Positions 33,207 to 41,325 of a stretch of 64,000 nt of DNA are shown here, in pieces (within the stretch, counting starts at the first letter, position 1; the number at the start of each line of letters is the position of its first letter). Source of the DNA: Georgenia soli (GTDB taxonomy: Bacteria > Actinomycetota > Actinomycetes > Actinomycetales > Actinomycetaceae); NCBI RefSeq assembly GCF_002563695.1, contig NZ_PDJI01000004.1:2046001-2110000 (forward strand), given 5' to 3'. The notes beneath the pieces are model-generated. The model did no database searches. It saw nothing but the letters and a program-made list of their open reading frames with translations, and had not been told where the DNA came from. The translations under genes were made by a program, and so were the position numbers.

Positions 33207-34765
33207 CCGCCGCTCCGGAGGAGACGGGCGGCCCGCTCCTCGAGAACGTGCCGGTCAACCTTGTTGGTGGCCGCGAGGGGCAGCTCGTCGACGAAGAAGA
33301 CGCGGCGGGGGTGGGCGTAGGGCTCGAGCTGGCTCAGCACGTGCCGGCGCAGCTCGGCCTCGGTGACCTCCTGCCCCGGCACCGGCACGACGAACGCCAC
33401 GGGCTTGGCCCCCTTGACGTCGTCGGGCACCGGCACGACGGCCGCGTGCAGCACGCCCGGGTAGGACTCCAGCACCTGCTCCACGGCGCGCGGGTACACG
33501 TTCTCCCCGCCGGAGGAGAACATGTCGTCCTCGCGGCCGGCGAAGAAGTAGAACCCGTTCTCGTCCATCTCGAACACGTCACGGGTGTGGTAGAACCCGT
33601 CCGGCGTGACCGGCGTGGGCACGTCCGGGCGCCGGTAGTACCCGGTCAGCAGCGCCGGGCAGCGGATCTCCAGCACGCCGCGCCGTTCCTGGGGCCGGCC
33701 GGCGTCGTCGACCAGTCGCAGGTCCACGGCCGGCGACGCGGCGCCGACGGACCCGCGCGGGGTGGGGAGGCCGTCGGGGTGGTCGCCGAACGCGACGGGG
33801 CCGGACTCCGTGGTGCCGTACCCGAAGTGCAGCGCACCGTTGGGGAAGAGCCGCTCGATGCTCTCGAGCAGGGCGTCCCCGGCCGGCGCGGACCCGACGA
33901 AGATGTCGTCGACCGAGGTGAGGTCGAGCGTGGTGGTCAGGTCTGTCTCGGCGAGCATCATGGCGAACATGGGCGGCACGCCGGTGACCCGGGTGCCGCG
34001 CTCGGTGGCGACGGCGGTGAGGAAGGCGCGGGGCTCGAACCGGTCGAGCAGGATGACGGTGGCGCCGCCGGCGAGCGCGGTCTGCACGTTCGACAGCGCG
34101 TTCATGTGGTACAGCGGGGCGGCGACGACGAACCGTGCGGCCGGGTCGATCCCGCGCTCGAGCGCCACCGACATCACCCACAGGTGGCTGCGCTGGGACA
34201 GGACGACACCCTTGGGGTACCCGGTGGAGCCGGAGGTGTAGAGGATCATCGCGGGGTCGTCGAGCGAGCGGGGGCGCCGGGCGGGCCGGGCGGACCGGGC
34301 GGTCGCGGCAGACCGGGCCGCGGCGGCCCCCTGACCGCCAGCGGCGCCGCCCGCCTGGCCCAGGTCCGCCAGGCCGCGAAGCGGTCGCACCTCCACGCCG
34401 GCCGCCGCGACCGCACGGACCGGGTCGACGTCATCGGCCAGCACGAGAGCGGCCTCGGAGTTCTCGAGGACGTAGGCGAGGCCGTCGGGCGGCAGCTTGT
34501 AGCTGACCGGCACGGCCACGTGCCCGGCGCGCAGGGTGGCGTAGAAGGCGACCAGCCAGTCCGTGCCGTTCGCGCCGAGGATCGCCACCTTCGACCCCGC
34601 CGGCAGGTCGGAGCCGGCGAGGTCGTCGGCCAGCGCCTCGACCGCCGCGTCGAACGCGCGGTAGGTGACGCGCCGGGTGGCGCCGTCCCGGACCTCCACG
34701 ATGGCCTCGTGGTCCGGGCGGCTCAGGTCGACGGCGTCGCCCTGGTTCGCGAACGGCAGGTTCAT
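33203..34765 (-). CDS. AMP-dependent acyl-CoA synthetase/ligase
   Basis: A 520-residue adenylate-forming enzyme that would activate a carboxylic acid to its CoA thioester. The P-loop-like motif is MILYTSGSTGYPKGVV, followed by YGTTESGP (A5), FYHTRDVFEMDENGFYFFAGR (A7 Asp; cited in part), and the C-terminal Lys in PLAATNKVDRHVLEE (A10). An Ala/Gly/Arg-rich low-complexity linker (about residues 140-165) precedes motif A3. The ATG at 34765 overlaps the thioesterase stop by four bases. It sits between transporter and thioesterase genes, so the imported compound is probably an organic or aromatic acid (inference). Confidence 0.9.
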   Translation of the reverse strand: MNLPFANQGDAVDLSRPDHEAIVEVRDGATRRVTYRAFDAAVEALADDLAGSDLPAGSKVAILGANGTDWLVAFYATLRAGHVAVPVSYKLPPDGLAYVLENSEAALVLADDVDPVRAVAAAGVEVRPLRGLADLGQAGGAAGGQGAAAARSAATARSARPARRPRSLDDPAMILYTSGSTGYPKGVVLSQRSHLWVMSVALERGIDPAARFVVAAPLYHMNALSNVQTALAGGATVILLDRFEPRAFLTAVATERGTRVTGVPPMFAMMLAETDLTTTLDLTSVDDIFVGSAPAGDALLESIERLFPNGALHFGYGTTESGPVAFGDHPDGLPTPRGSVGAASPAVDLRLVDDAGRPQERRGVLEIRCPALLTGYYRRPDVPTPVTPDGFYHTRDVFEMDENGFYFFAGREDDMFSSGGENVYPRAVEQVLESYPGVLHAAVVPVPDDVKGAKPVAFVVPVPGQEVTEAELRRHVLSQLEPYAHPRRVFFVDELPLAATNKVDRHVLEERAARLLRSGG

Positions 34766-35193
34766 CGCGGGGCCACCACGGCGGAGAGGAAGGAGCCGCG
34801 GCCGACGGCGATGAGGCGGCCTCCGGCGTCGTGGATCTCCGCCTCGGCGACCGAGACCTGGCGGCCGGGCCGGATGACGCGGCCGGTGATGCGCAGGGTG
34901 CCCAGGGAGGCGGCGCGCAGGTAGTTCACCGTCAGGTCGATGGTGGGCACGCCCGTGCCGAGCGCGCCCACGAGGGCCCAGTCGGCGGCGAGGTCCAGCA
35001 GTCCGGCGAGGATCCCGCCGTGGACCACGTCCGCGCCGTCGGCGTTCGCCCACTCCTCGCGGGCGGTGGCCTCGAGGACGATGCGGTCGGCGTCGAGCTC
35101 GACCACGCGCAGACCGAGCCAGCGGTGGTACGGGCTCCGGAGGATCTGTTCCTCCACCTCGGCGGCGGTGGGCAGGGTGCGAGCGCCGCTCAT
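34762..35193 (-). CDS. PaaI-family hotdog thioesterase
   Basis: A 143-residue hotdog-fold protein with the PaaI-like signature ADVVHGGILAGLLDLAADWAL (residues about 54-74, given in part). HGG and the downstream Asp mark the active site. The strand VPTIDLTVNYLRAA is typical. PaaI-type enzymes hydrolyse aryl- or acyl-CoA thioesters, often as a release valve in aromatic-acid degradation. Start ATG at 35193 overlaps the upstream oxidoreductase stop by four bases, and its stop overlaps the ligase start. Confidence 0.9.
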   Translation of the reverse strand: MSGARTLPTAAEVEEQILRSPYHRWLGLRVVELDADRIVLEATAREEWANADGADVVHGGILAGLLDLAADWALVGALGTGVPTIDLTVNYLRAASLGTLRITGRVIRPGRQVSVAEAEIHDAGGRLIAVGRGSFLSAVVAPR

Positions 35194-36215
35194 GCCTGCG
35201 CCCACGGGTCGATGACGATCTTGCCGATGACCCCGCGGTCCCGGACACGGCGCAGGGCGTCGACGGCACCCTCGAGCGGGACGACGTCGTCGATGACGGG
35301 GTCCAGCCGGCCGGCCGAGACGTCGTCGAGAAGGGCGCGGAAGTCCCGGTCGCTGAACCCGTTCGAGCCGATGACCTGGATCTCGAAGGTCCAGATGTAG
35401 CGCAGGTCCTCCTTGGGGTCGAACCCGGCGGTCGCGCCGCAGACGAGGATCTTGCCGCCGAGCTTGACGCTCTTGAGGGTGGGCTTCCAGGTGTCGCCGC
35501 CGGTGTAGTTGACGATGACGTCGAAGCCCGTGTCCGCGGAGATGCGACTGGGCTTGCCGACGTGCTCCTTGGTCCACTCGTAGAAGTCGGTATCGCGGTA
35601 GTTGATGTACTCGTCTGCGCCGATCTCGAGCATCCGCTCGCCCTTGTCGTGCGAGCCGACGGCGGCCACCACGTAGGCGCCCAGCTTCTTGGCCAGCAGC
35701 ACCGAGGCCGTGCCGACGCCGCCGGAGGCGCCGAGGACGAGCACCTTGTCGCCGGCCTTGATCGTCTGCTTGTCGACGATCATCCGGTGGGCGGTGCCGT
35801 AGGCCACCGGCAGGGCCGCGGCCTGCGGGAAGGTGACGTTGTCGGGCAGGGCGATGAGCTGCTCGGCGGCGACGAGGGAGTACTGCGCCAGCCCGCCGTC
35901 GACGGTCTCCCCCATGAGGTCCGCGCCGCGCAGGGGGTGGACGAGGACCCGGTCGCCGACCTCCCAGCCCTCGACGTCGTCCGCCAGCTCCGCGATCTCT
36001 CCGACGACGTCGAGCCCGGGCACCACCGGGAACGGGATCCTGATCCCGGGCATCCCCTTGACGGTGAAGATGTCGTGGTAGTTCAGGGAGGTGGCGCGCA
36101 CCCTGACCACGACGTGCCCCGGCTCGAGGGCGGGATAGGGGTGGTCGTCGGTGAGACGGAGGTCGTCGACGTCGCCGTGGGCGTCCAGGACGACTGCTCG
36201 CATGGTCTTGCTCAT
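35190..36215 (-). CDS. Zinc-independent quinone oxidoreductase-like MDR protein
   Basis: A 341-residue medium-chain dehydrogenase/reductase with GroES-like N-domain (ATSLNYHDIFTVKGMPG) and Rossmann motif LVLGASGGVGTASVLLAKKLGA. The four structural-zinc Cys are absent and the position of the catalytic-zinc Cys is Asn-Tyr-His-Asp, as in quinone oxidoreductases and crotonyl-CoA reductase relatives. It probably reduces an alpha,beta-unsaturated carbonyl or quinone with NADPH. It is third-kind metabolic gene in the eight-gene operon, 65 bp downstream of the VOC gene. Confidence 0.88.
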   Translation of the reverse strand: MSKTMRAVVLDAHGDVDDLRLTDDHPYPALEPGHVVVRVRATSLNYHDIFTVKGMPGIRIPFPVVPGLDVVGEIAELADDVEGWEVGDRVLVHPLRGADLMGETVDGGLAQYSLVAAEQLIALPDNVTFPQAAALPVAYGTAHRMIVDKQTIKAGDKVLVLGASGGVGTASVLLAKKLGAYVVAAVGSHDKGERMLEIGADEYINYRDTDFYEWTKEHVGKPSRISADTGFDVIVNYTGGDTWKPTLKSVKLGGKILVCGATAGFDPKEDLRYIWTFEIQVIGSNGFSDRDFRALLDDVSAGRLDPVIDDVVPLEGAVDALRRVRDRGVIGKIVIDPWAQA

Positions 36216-36280
36216 GGTGTCCTTCTGTAGCGGGGAAGTGGTGCCGGGTCAGCGGCGCGGGTGCGCGGTGCCGTGCGGGG

Positions 36281-36916
36281 CTAGATGGTCAGGCGGCCGG
36301 CCGGGCCCTCGACCGTGAGCCGGAGCGACGGCTCGCCGGGCCGGACCTCGAGGTCCGTGCCGACGGCGGCCAGCACGGCGGAGATCTCCTCGGGCCGCGG
36401 GTGGGTGGCGGAGAGCTCGATCAGCCTGACCCGAGCGTCCGTGCTGCGTGCGGGCGAGGTGCTCGTGCCCCAGTCGATGAGGAAGGGGACGAGCCCGGTC
36501 GGCTCGGCGTGGTCCGGCGTGAGCCGCCACTCCAGCAGGGTCCCGTCCGCCGTGCGCCGGGAGCCGGGGAACGGGTCACCGAGGTCGAGACCGGCGGCGC
36601 GGGCCGCCTCGACGGCGGCCTCGATCGAGTCGGGGTGCACCACCCACGTCGAGACGGCCGTCTCCCGGACGTCGTCGACGCCGAAGGGGCGCACACCGGA
36701 GAACCCGGCGTTCTCCGGGTCGACGCCGAGGATCTCCAGGTAGGCGTCGTCACCGAAGGTGACGAGGTAGTTCCTCGTCCCGAAGGTCGGGTGGACGCCG
36801 CCGGCCTCGGGCCGCACGCCCGTGGCGGCCTCGAACTCCGCCACGGCGGCGGAGAGGTCGGGGGTGGTGACGACCACGTGGTCGAGGGCCTTGGGGGCGG
36901 CAGCAGGCGTCGGCAA
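36281..36916 (-). CDS. VOC-family (glyoxalase-like) protein
   Basis: A 211-residue protein of the Glyoxalase_3-like VOC group. It opens with LDHVVVTTPDLSAAVAEFEAATG and has TRNYLVTFGDDAYLEILGVDP, with metal-ligand-type His and Glu. The second half (PFLIDWGTSTSPA) completes the fold. No ATG gives a sensible N-terminus; a TTG at 36916 with GGGGAAG nine bases upstream is proposed. It appears to be the first gene of the operon that continues into the ligase and ABC importer. Confidence 0.8.
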   Translation of the reverse strand: MPTPAAAPKALDHVVVTTPDLSAAVAEFEAATGVRPEAGGVHPTFGTRNYLVTFGDDAYLEILGVDPENAGFSGVRPFGVDDVRETAVSTWVVHPDSIEAAVEAARAAGLDLGDPFPGSRRTADGTLLEWRLTPDHAEPTGLVPFLIDWGTSTSPARSTDARVRLIELSATHPRPEEISAVLAAVGTDLEVRPGEPSLRLTVEGPAGRLTI

Positions 36917-37091
36917 GTGTGGACTTCCCCTCGGACGTCGGGACCCGTGACACGTCGTCGAGCAGGTGCAGCACACCCGGCCCTACGGACGCATCACGTC
37001 GGCAGTTACCGCTGTCCGCAGCGTAGCCCGCTGCCGTGCACCGGCCCCAGGGGGGTCGGGCGATGTCCGGGTGCTGAGACCTGGGCGTTCG

Positions 37092-40058
37092 TCACGTGGG
37101 TCCGAGGGGCGGCCGCGTGACCTCCTCGAGGAGCTCGAGCACGTGCCGGTAGGGCCGTGACGTCGCCGCGGTCATCCCCATCTCGCAGGTGCGGTTGCAC
37201 GAGGCGTAGGCGGCGAACGGCCCGCCCGACCGCTCGGCGGCGGCGATCTCGGCCGCCTCGGCCTCGGTGGCCCCGGCGGGGAGCTCGGGGTGCAGCATGC
37301 CCCGGTCGCCGGCGGTGCCGCAGCAGCCCCAGGAGGGCGGCACGGTGACGTCGTCGGCGACGGCGTCGGCCACGGTGACGAGGTCGGCCACCATTCCCAG
37401 GTGCACGGCGGAGCAGGTGGGGTGCACGGCGAGGGAGGGCAGCCGCCGGCCGGGCGCCACGGGCAGCCGGTCCAGCAGGTGCTCGCGGGCGAAGACGACG
37501 GCGTCCACCACCTTCACGCGCGACCACCGCTCGGCCGCCTCGCCGTCGAGGTGGCGCCCGATGCCGGTGAGGCCGTGGGTGCAGCTGGAGGCGTCGCACA
37601 CGAGCGGCAGGCGTCCGCCGTCGGTGAGGTCCCAGACCTGGTCGGCGACCTTCCGGGCCATGGTGGCGGCGCCGTCGTGCAGGCCCTTCGACTCCCAGAC
37701 GGTCCCGCAGCACAGGGCGTCGATCCCCGCGGGGACGGCCACGCGCAGCCCGGCCCGCTCGCACAGCCGCAGGAACGCGGCGGCCGCGCCCTCGCCGTCG
37801 CCCTCGGCGGCGAAGAGCGAGCCGATGCAGGCGGGGAAGAAGACGACGTCGGCCGCCGTCCCGACGACGGCAGAGAACCCTTCCGCGAGCGCCGCCCGCG
37901 ACCCGCCGGGGCCGGGCAGGTCCTCGCCCACCTGCGGGATCCAGTCCCGCAGCGTCTCCCCCGCCACCGCGCGCAGCCCCCTGGTGACGGCCGCGAGCAC
38001 CGGGCCGGGCACCGCGTCGGCGACGCCGAGGGCGGTGCGCAGGGCCGTCGTCGCCGGGGCCCAGTTCCTCGCGAGGAGGTCGCCCGCCACCTGGACCGGA
38101 GCGGGGCGCGTCTCGGCACGGAACTCCTTCATGACCTTGCCGGTGTCGATGCCCACCGGGCAGGCGGTGACGCAGAGCGAGTCGGCGGCGCAGGTCTGGA
38201 CGGCCTGGTAGTCGTACTCGCGCTCCAGCGCCGCCCGCCGCTCCGGCGTCGACCGCGCCATCTCCCGCAGCAGCACGATGCGCTGGCGCGGCGTGGTGGT
38301 GGTGTTGCGCGAGGGGCACACCGGCTCGCAGTACCCGCACTCGACGCACCGGTCGAGCTCGGGGTGCGCGGCGGGGAAGGTCTTGAGGTTCTTCAGGTGG
38401 GCCTCGGGGTCGTCGCCCAGGACGACGCCAGGGCTCAGCACGCCCGCGGGGTCGCAGAGGCGCTTGAGCTCGCGCATGACGTCGTAGAGCTCGTCACCGA
38501 ACTGCCGCCGCACGTACGGGGTCATGATCCGGCCCGTGCCGTGCTCGGCCTTGAGGGAGCCGTCCGCGCCGAGGATGAGCTCGACGAGGTCCTCGGTGAA
38601 GGCGGCGAAGCGGTCCAGCTCGGCGCGGTCGTCGAGCCGGGGGTTGATCTGGAAGTGCAGGTTGGCGTCCTTGGCGTGGCCGAAGATCACCGCGTCGTCG
38701 TAGGCGTACCGGCGCAGGAGCGCCCCCAGGTCACGGACGGCGCCCGGCAGCGCCGGCGGCGGGACGACGATGTCCTCGAGCAGCGCCGTCGTCCCCTGCG
38801 GGCGCGCGCCGGCGACGGCGGCGTAGAGGACCTTGCGGGTGACCCACATCCGCGCCCGGGCGGCGGCGTCCGTCGTGAGCTCGGCGGGCGCCGTCAGGTC
38901 GAGCCCGGCGACGACGGGGCGCAGGCGGTTCGCGGCGGCCGCCAGCCCGTCGGCGGTGGCGTCCTGGACCTCGACCAGCAGGGCGGTGTGCTCCCGCACG
39001 TCCAGGGCGCGCATGAGATCGGGCGCCTTGGGGTCGCGCTGGGAGACCCGCAGCGAGGAGGCGTCGAGCAGCTCGACGGCGACGGCGCCCGCCTCGGTCA
39101 GCGGGATGATCGCGTCGGTCGCGCGGTCGATGGTGTCGAAGACGCACAGCGCGGTCGCGGCGTGCGGCAGCGCGGGCACGGTCTGCAGCGTCACCTCGGC
39201 GACGTAGGCGAGCGTCCCCTCCGACCCGACGACGAGGTGGGCCAGGATGTCGGCCGCGGAGTCGTGGTCGAGCAGGGCGTTGAGGGCGTAGCCCATCGTG
39301 TTCTTCATCGAGAACTGGTGCTCGATGCGCGCCCGCAGGGCGACGTCTGCGCGCACCCGGTCGCGCAGCCGCAGCAGCCCGGCGTACAGCTCCGGCTCGA
39401 GGGTGCGCAGGAGGTCGTCGGCGTCACGGCGGCCGGTGTCCACCACCGTCCCGGAGGGCAGCACGAGCACCATCGACTCCAGCGTGCGGTACGCCGTCGC
39501 GACCGTCCCGGACGTCATGCCGGAGGAGTTGTTCGCGACGACGCCCCCGATGGTGCAGGCGATCTCGCTCGCCGGGTCCGGGCCGAGACGCCGGCCGTAC
39601 CGGGTCAGGGCCGCGTTGACGCGCCGCAGCACCGCACCGGGCTCGCAGCGCACCCGGGCGCCGTCGTCGAGGACCTCGACCCGGGCCAGGTGGCGCCGCA
39701 CGTCGAGCAGCACCCCGTCGGTCACGCCCTGCCCGGACAGGGAGGTCCCGCCCGAGCGGAAGGTCACGGGGGTGCCGGAGCGGGTGGCGGCGGCCAGCAC
39801 CGCGGCCACCTGTTCCGTGGACGTCGCGGTGACGACGGCGGACGGTGTCAGGAGGAAGTGCGAGGCGTCGTGGGCGAGGCGGGCCCGGTCGACGACGGCG
39901 GTCGAGACGTGGTCCGCGCCCGCGGCCCGCGTGACGGCCGCCAGGTCGGAGGGCCTGCGGTCGGCTTCGGGGCGGCCGGGGTCGGCGTCGCGGCGCCCGT
40001 GGTCGGGAAGGCCATGCTCACGGCTCGTCGCCGAAGGGGCCGGTGTGCGGACGGTCAT
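37092..40058 (-). CDS. FAD-binding and Fe-S D-2-hydroxyacid dehydrogenase (GlcD/GlpC fusion)
   Basis: A 988-residue fusion. N-terminal FAD_binding_4 PCMH domain (about 40-270) with TFRSGGTSLSGQGV and GPDPASEIACTIGGVVANN; FAD-linked oxidase C-terminal domain (about 280-560) with AKDANLHFQINP; then 4Fe-4S clusters CVECGYCEPVCPS and CAADSLCVTACPVGI (about 590-660); and two CCG domains (CIGSLFA region and GCCGTAGDRGM). This matches the large D-lactate, D-2-hydroxyglutarate or glycolate dehydrogenases that pass electrons to quinones. The ATG at 40058 follows AGAGGG. Divergent from a SARP-like regulator gene. Confidence 0.93.
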   Translation of the reverse strand: MTVRTPAPSATSREHGLPDHGRRDADPGRPEADRRPSDLAAVTRAAGADHVSTAVVDRARLAHDASHFLLTPSAVVTATSTEQVAAVLAAATRSGTPVTFRSGGTSLSGQGVTDGVLLDVRRHLARVEVLDDGARVRCEPGAVLRRVNAALTRYGRRLGPDPASEIACTIGGVVANNSSGMTSGTVATAYRTLESMVLVLPSGTVVDTGRRDADDLLRTLEPELYAGLLRLRDRVRADVALRARIEHQFSMKNTMGYALNALLDHDSAADILAHLVVGSEGTLAYVAEVTLQTVPALPHAATALCVFDTIDRATDAIIPLTEAGAVAVELLDASSLRVSQRDPKAPDLMRALDVREHTALLVEVQDATADGLAAAANRLRPVVAGLDLTAPAELTTDAAARARMWVTRKVLYAAVAGARPQGTTALLEDIVVPPPALPGAVRDLGALLRRYAYDDAVIFGHAKDANLHFQINPRLDDRAELDRFAAFTEDLVELILGADGSLKAEHGTGRIMTPYVRRQFGDELYDVMRELKRLCDPAGVLSPGVVLGDDPEAHLKNLKTFPAAHPELDRCVECGYCEPVCPSRNTTTTPRQRIVLLREMARSTPERRAALEREYDYQAVQTCAADSLCVTACPVGIDTGKVMKEFRAETRPAPVQVAGDLLARNWAPATTALRTALGVADAVPGPVLAAVTRGLRAVAGETLRDWIPQVGEDLPGPGGSRAALAEGFSAVVGTAADVVFFPACIGSLFAAEGDGEGAAAAFLRLCERAGLRVAVPAGIDALCCGTVWESKGLHDGAATMARKVADQVWDLTDGGRLPLVCDASSCTHGLTGIGRHLDGEAAERWSRVKVVDAVVFAREHLLDRLPVAPGRRLPSLAVHPTCSAVHLGMVADLVTVADAVADDVTVPPSWGCCGTAGDRGMLHPELPAGATEAEAAEIAAAERSGGPFAAYASCNRTCEMGMTAATSRPYRHVLELLEEVTRPPLGPT

Positions 40059-40399
40059 GGATCCCTCTCGGTGCTCGCCTCGTCGCGTCTGCGCCCACTC
40101 TGCCACCGCCGTCGGCCGGAGACCGTCCGGATCGCCGGAGCGCCGTGGTCCGGGCGGGCGGACGTCGTGGTCCGGGAGCACGGACCGCCGAGGTCCGCGG
40201 GGCGCCCGAGCCTCCGGCTCGACCTCGTGCAGGGGCCCGAGCGTAGGACGACCGCGGGGGTAGCGGGGACCGTCCGGGGGATGATCCGAGGCGTCCCGGT
40301 CCGGCCGGAAGGGCGATTGTCGCTGCCCTCTCGCGCGGCTACCGTGGATGTGACCGGGGGATCACCGAAGTGTTGAGGACCTGTCACGCTGGAGTCGAC
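40059..40399. other. Intergenic region with promoter of the SARP-like regulator
   Basis: No gene is seen in these 341 bp between divergent genes. The right half holds a candidate promoter described separately; the left half is very GC-rich and featureless. Confidence 0.5.
40317..40345 (+). promoter_or_regulatory. Candidate promoter of the SARP-like regulator
   Basis: TTGTCG (40317-40322), a 17-bp spacer and TACCGT (40340-40345) form a good actinobacterial promoter about 50 bp before the start codon. Confidence 0.55.
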
Positions 40400-41224
40400 A
40401 TGGTGCCCGAGGGAGTCCGGAGTTCCAAGCAGCTGACCGAGCTGAGGTGCCTGCCCACCTTCGACCTCCGGGTCGCCGGCCAGTCGGTGCCGTTGGCGCA
40501 CCGGTCACAGCGCGTCCTCGTGCTGCTCGCCGTCCGGGGCGGCCCGGTCGACCGGGCGGAGCTCGCGGGCACTCTGTGGCCGGACGTCTCCGCGTCGCGC
40601 GCCTACTCGAGCCTGCGCTCGACGCTGTGGGGGCTGGCGCGGCTCGGCCCCAGCCCGGTGACGGCCCTGGGGACGAGCGTGCAGCTCAGCCCTGACGTGC
40701 GGGTGGACGTGGAGGCGGCCCGCCGCCTGGCGATGCGCATCATCGACCGGGGGCCGGGCAAGATCTCGGCGTCGGCCGCGCTGGCGACGCTGCGCCACGA
40801 CTTCCTGCCGTCGTGGTCCGAGGACTGGCTGGCCGCGGAGCAGCACCACTTCCGCCAGCTCCGGCTGCACGCGCTCGAGGTGCTGAGCCGGCACCTGAGC
40901 GAGAGCGGGGACCACGCCCACGCGGTGGAGGCCGGCCTGCTCGCCCTGGCGGTCGAGCCGCTGCGGGAGAGCGCGCACCGCACCCTCATGCTCGCGCACC
41001 TCGCGGAGGGCAACCGTGCGGAGGCCATCTGGCAGTACCACCGGTGCCGCGAGCTGCTCCAGACCGAGCTCGGGCTGACCCCCAGCCCGGAGATGCAGGC
41101 CCTGCTCCAGCGCGCGCTGCACGGCCCGGTGGACCTGTCCGAGGGCCGCGGGAGCGCGGCCCCGCCCGGGCATGACCAGCCGTTCCCCGACGACCGGTCG
41201 GAGCGCGCGGCAGCCGGCAGCTGA
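40400..41224 (+). CDS. BTAD-domain (SARP-like) transcriptional regulator
   Basis: A 274-residue regulator. Residues about 10-90 form an OmpR-type winged helix (RVLVLLAVRGGPVDRAELAGTLWPD). Residues about 100-245 form the bacterial transcriptional activator domain with EDWLAAEQHHFRQLRLHALE and HRTLMLAHLAEGNRAEAIWQYHRCRELLQTELGL (in part). A disordered tail ends the protein. SARPs usually activate antibiotic or primary pathways. No biosynthetic cluster is adjacent; neighbours are a hydroxyacid dehydrogenase and transhydrogenase genes. ATG at 40400 follows TGGAG; GTG at 40370 is an alternative. Confidence 0.88.
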   Translation: MVPEGVRSSKQLTELRCLPTFDLRVAGQSVPLAHRSQRVLVLLAVRGGPVDRAELAGTLWPDVSASRAYSSLRSTLWGLARLGPSPVTALGTSVQLSPDVRVDVEAARRLAMRIIDRGPGKISASAALATLRHDFLPSWSEDWLAAEQHHFRQLRLHALEVLSRHLSESGDHAHAVEAGLLALAVEPLRESAHRTLMLAHLAEGNRAEAIWQYHRCRELLQTELGLTPSPEMQALLQRALHGPVDLSEGRGSAAPPGHDQPFPDDRSERAAAGS

Positions 41225-41257
41225 GCGCCGCGCCGCCCGGCCTCAGTCTCGGTGATG

Positions 41258-41303
41258 GTTCCTGCGTTCGGTGCCGGTTGCACCACACACCGAACGCAGG
41301 AAC
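41258..41303. terminator. Strong bidirectional terminator
   Basis: A perfect 16-bp stem GTTCCTGCGTTCGGTG (41258-41273) / CACCGAACGCAGGAAC (41288-41303) encloses a 14-base loop. It lies between the convergent SARP-like gene and pntB. Confidence 0.85.
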
Positions 41304-41325
41304 GTGCACCGGAAGCGGACCGCGC

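Noticed and set aside
37290..40376. 1028-codon open frame on the plus strand
   Set aside because: Antisense shadow of the FAD/Fe-S dehydrogenase, caused by GC-rich third positions.
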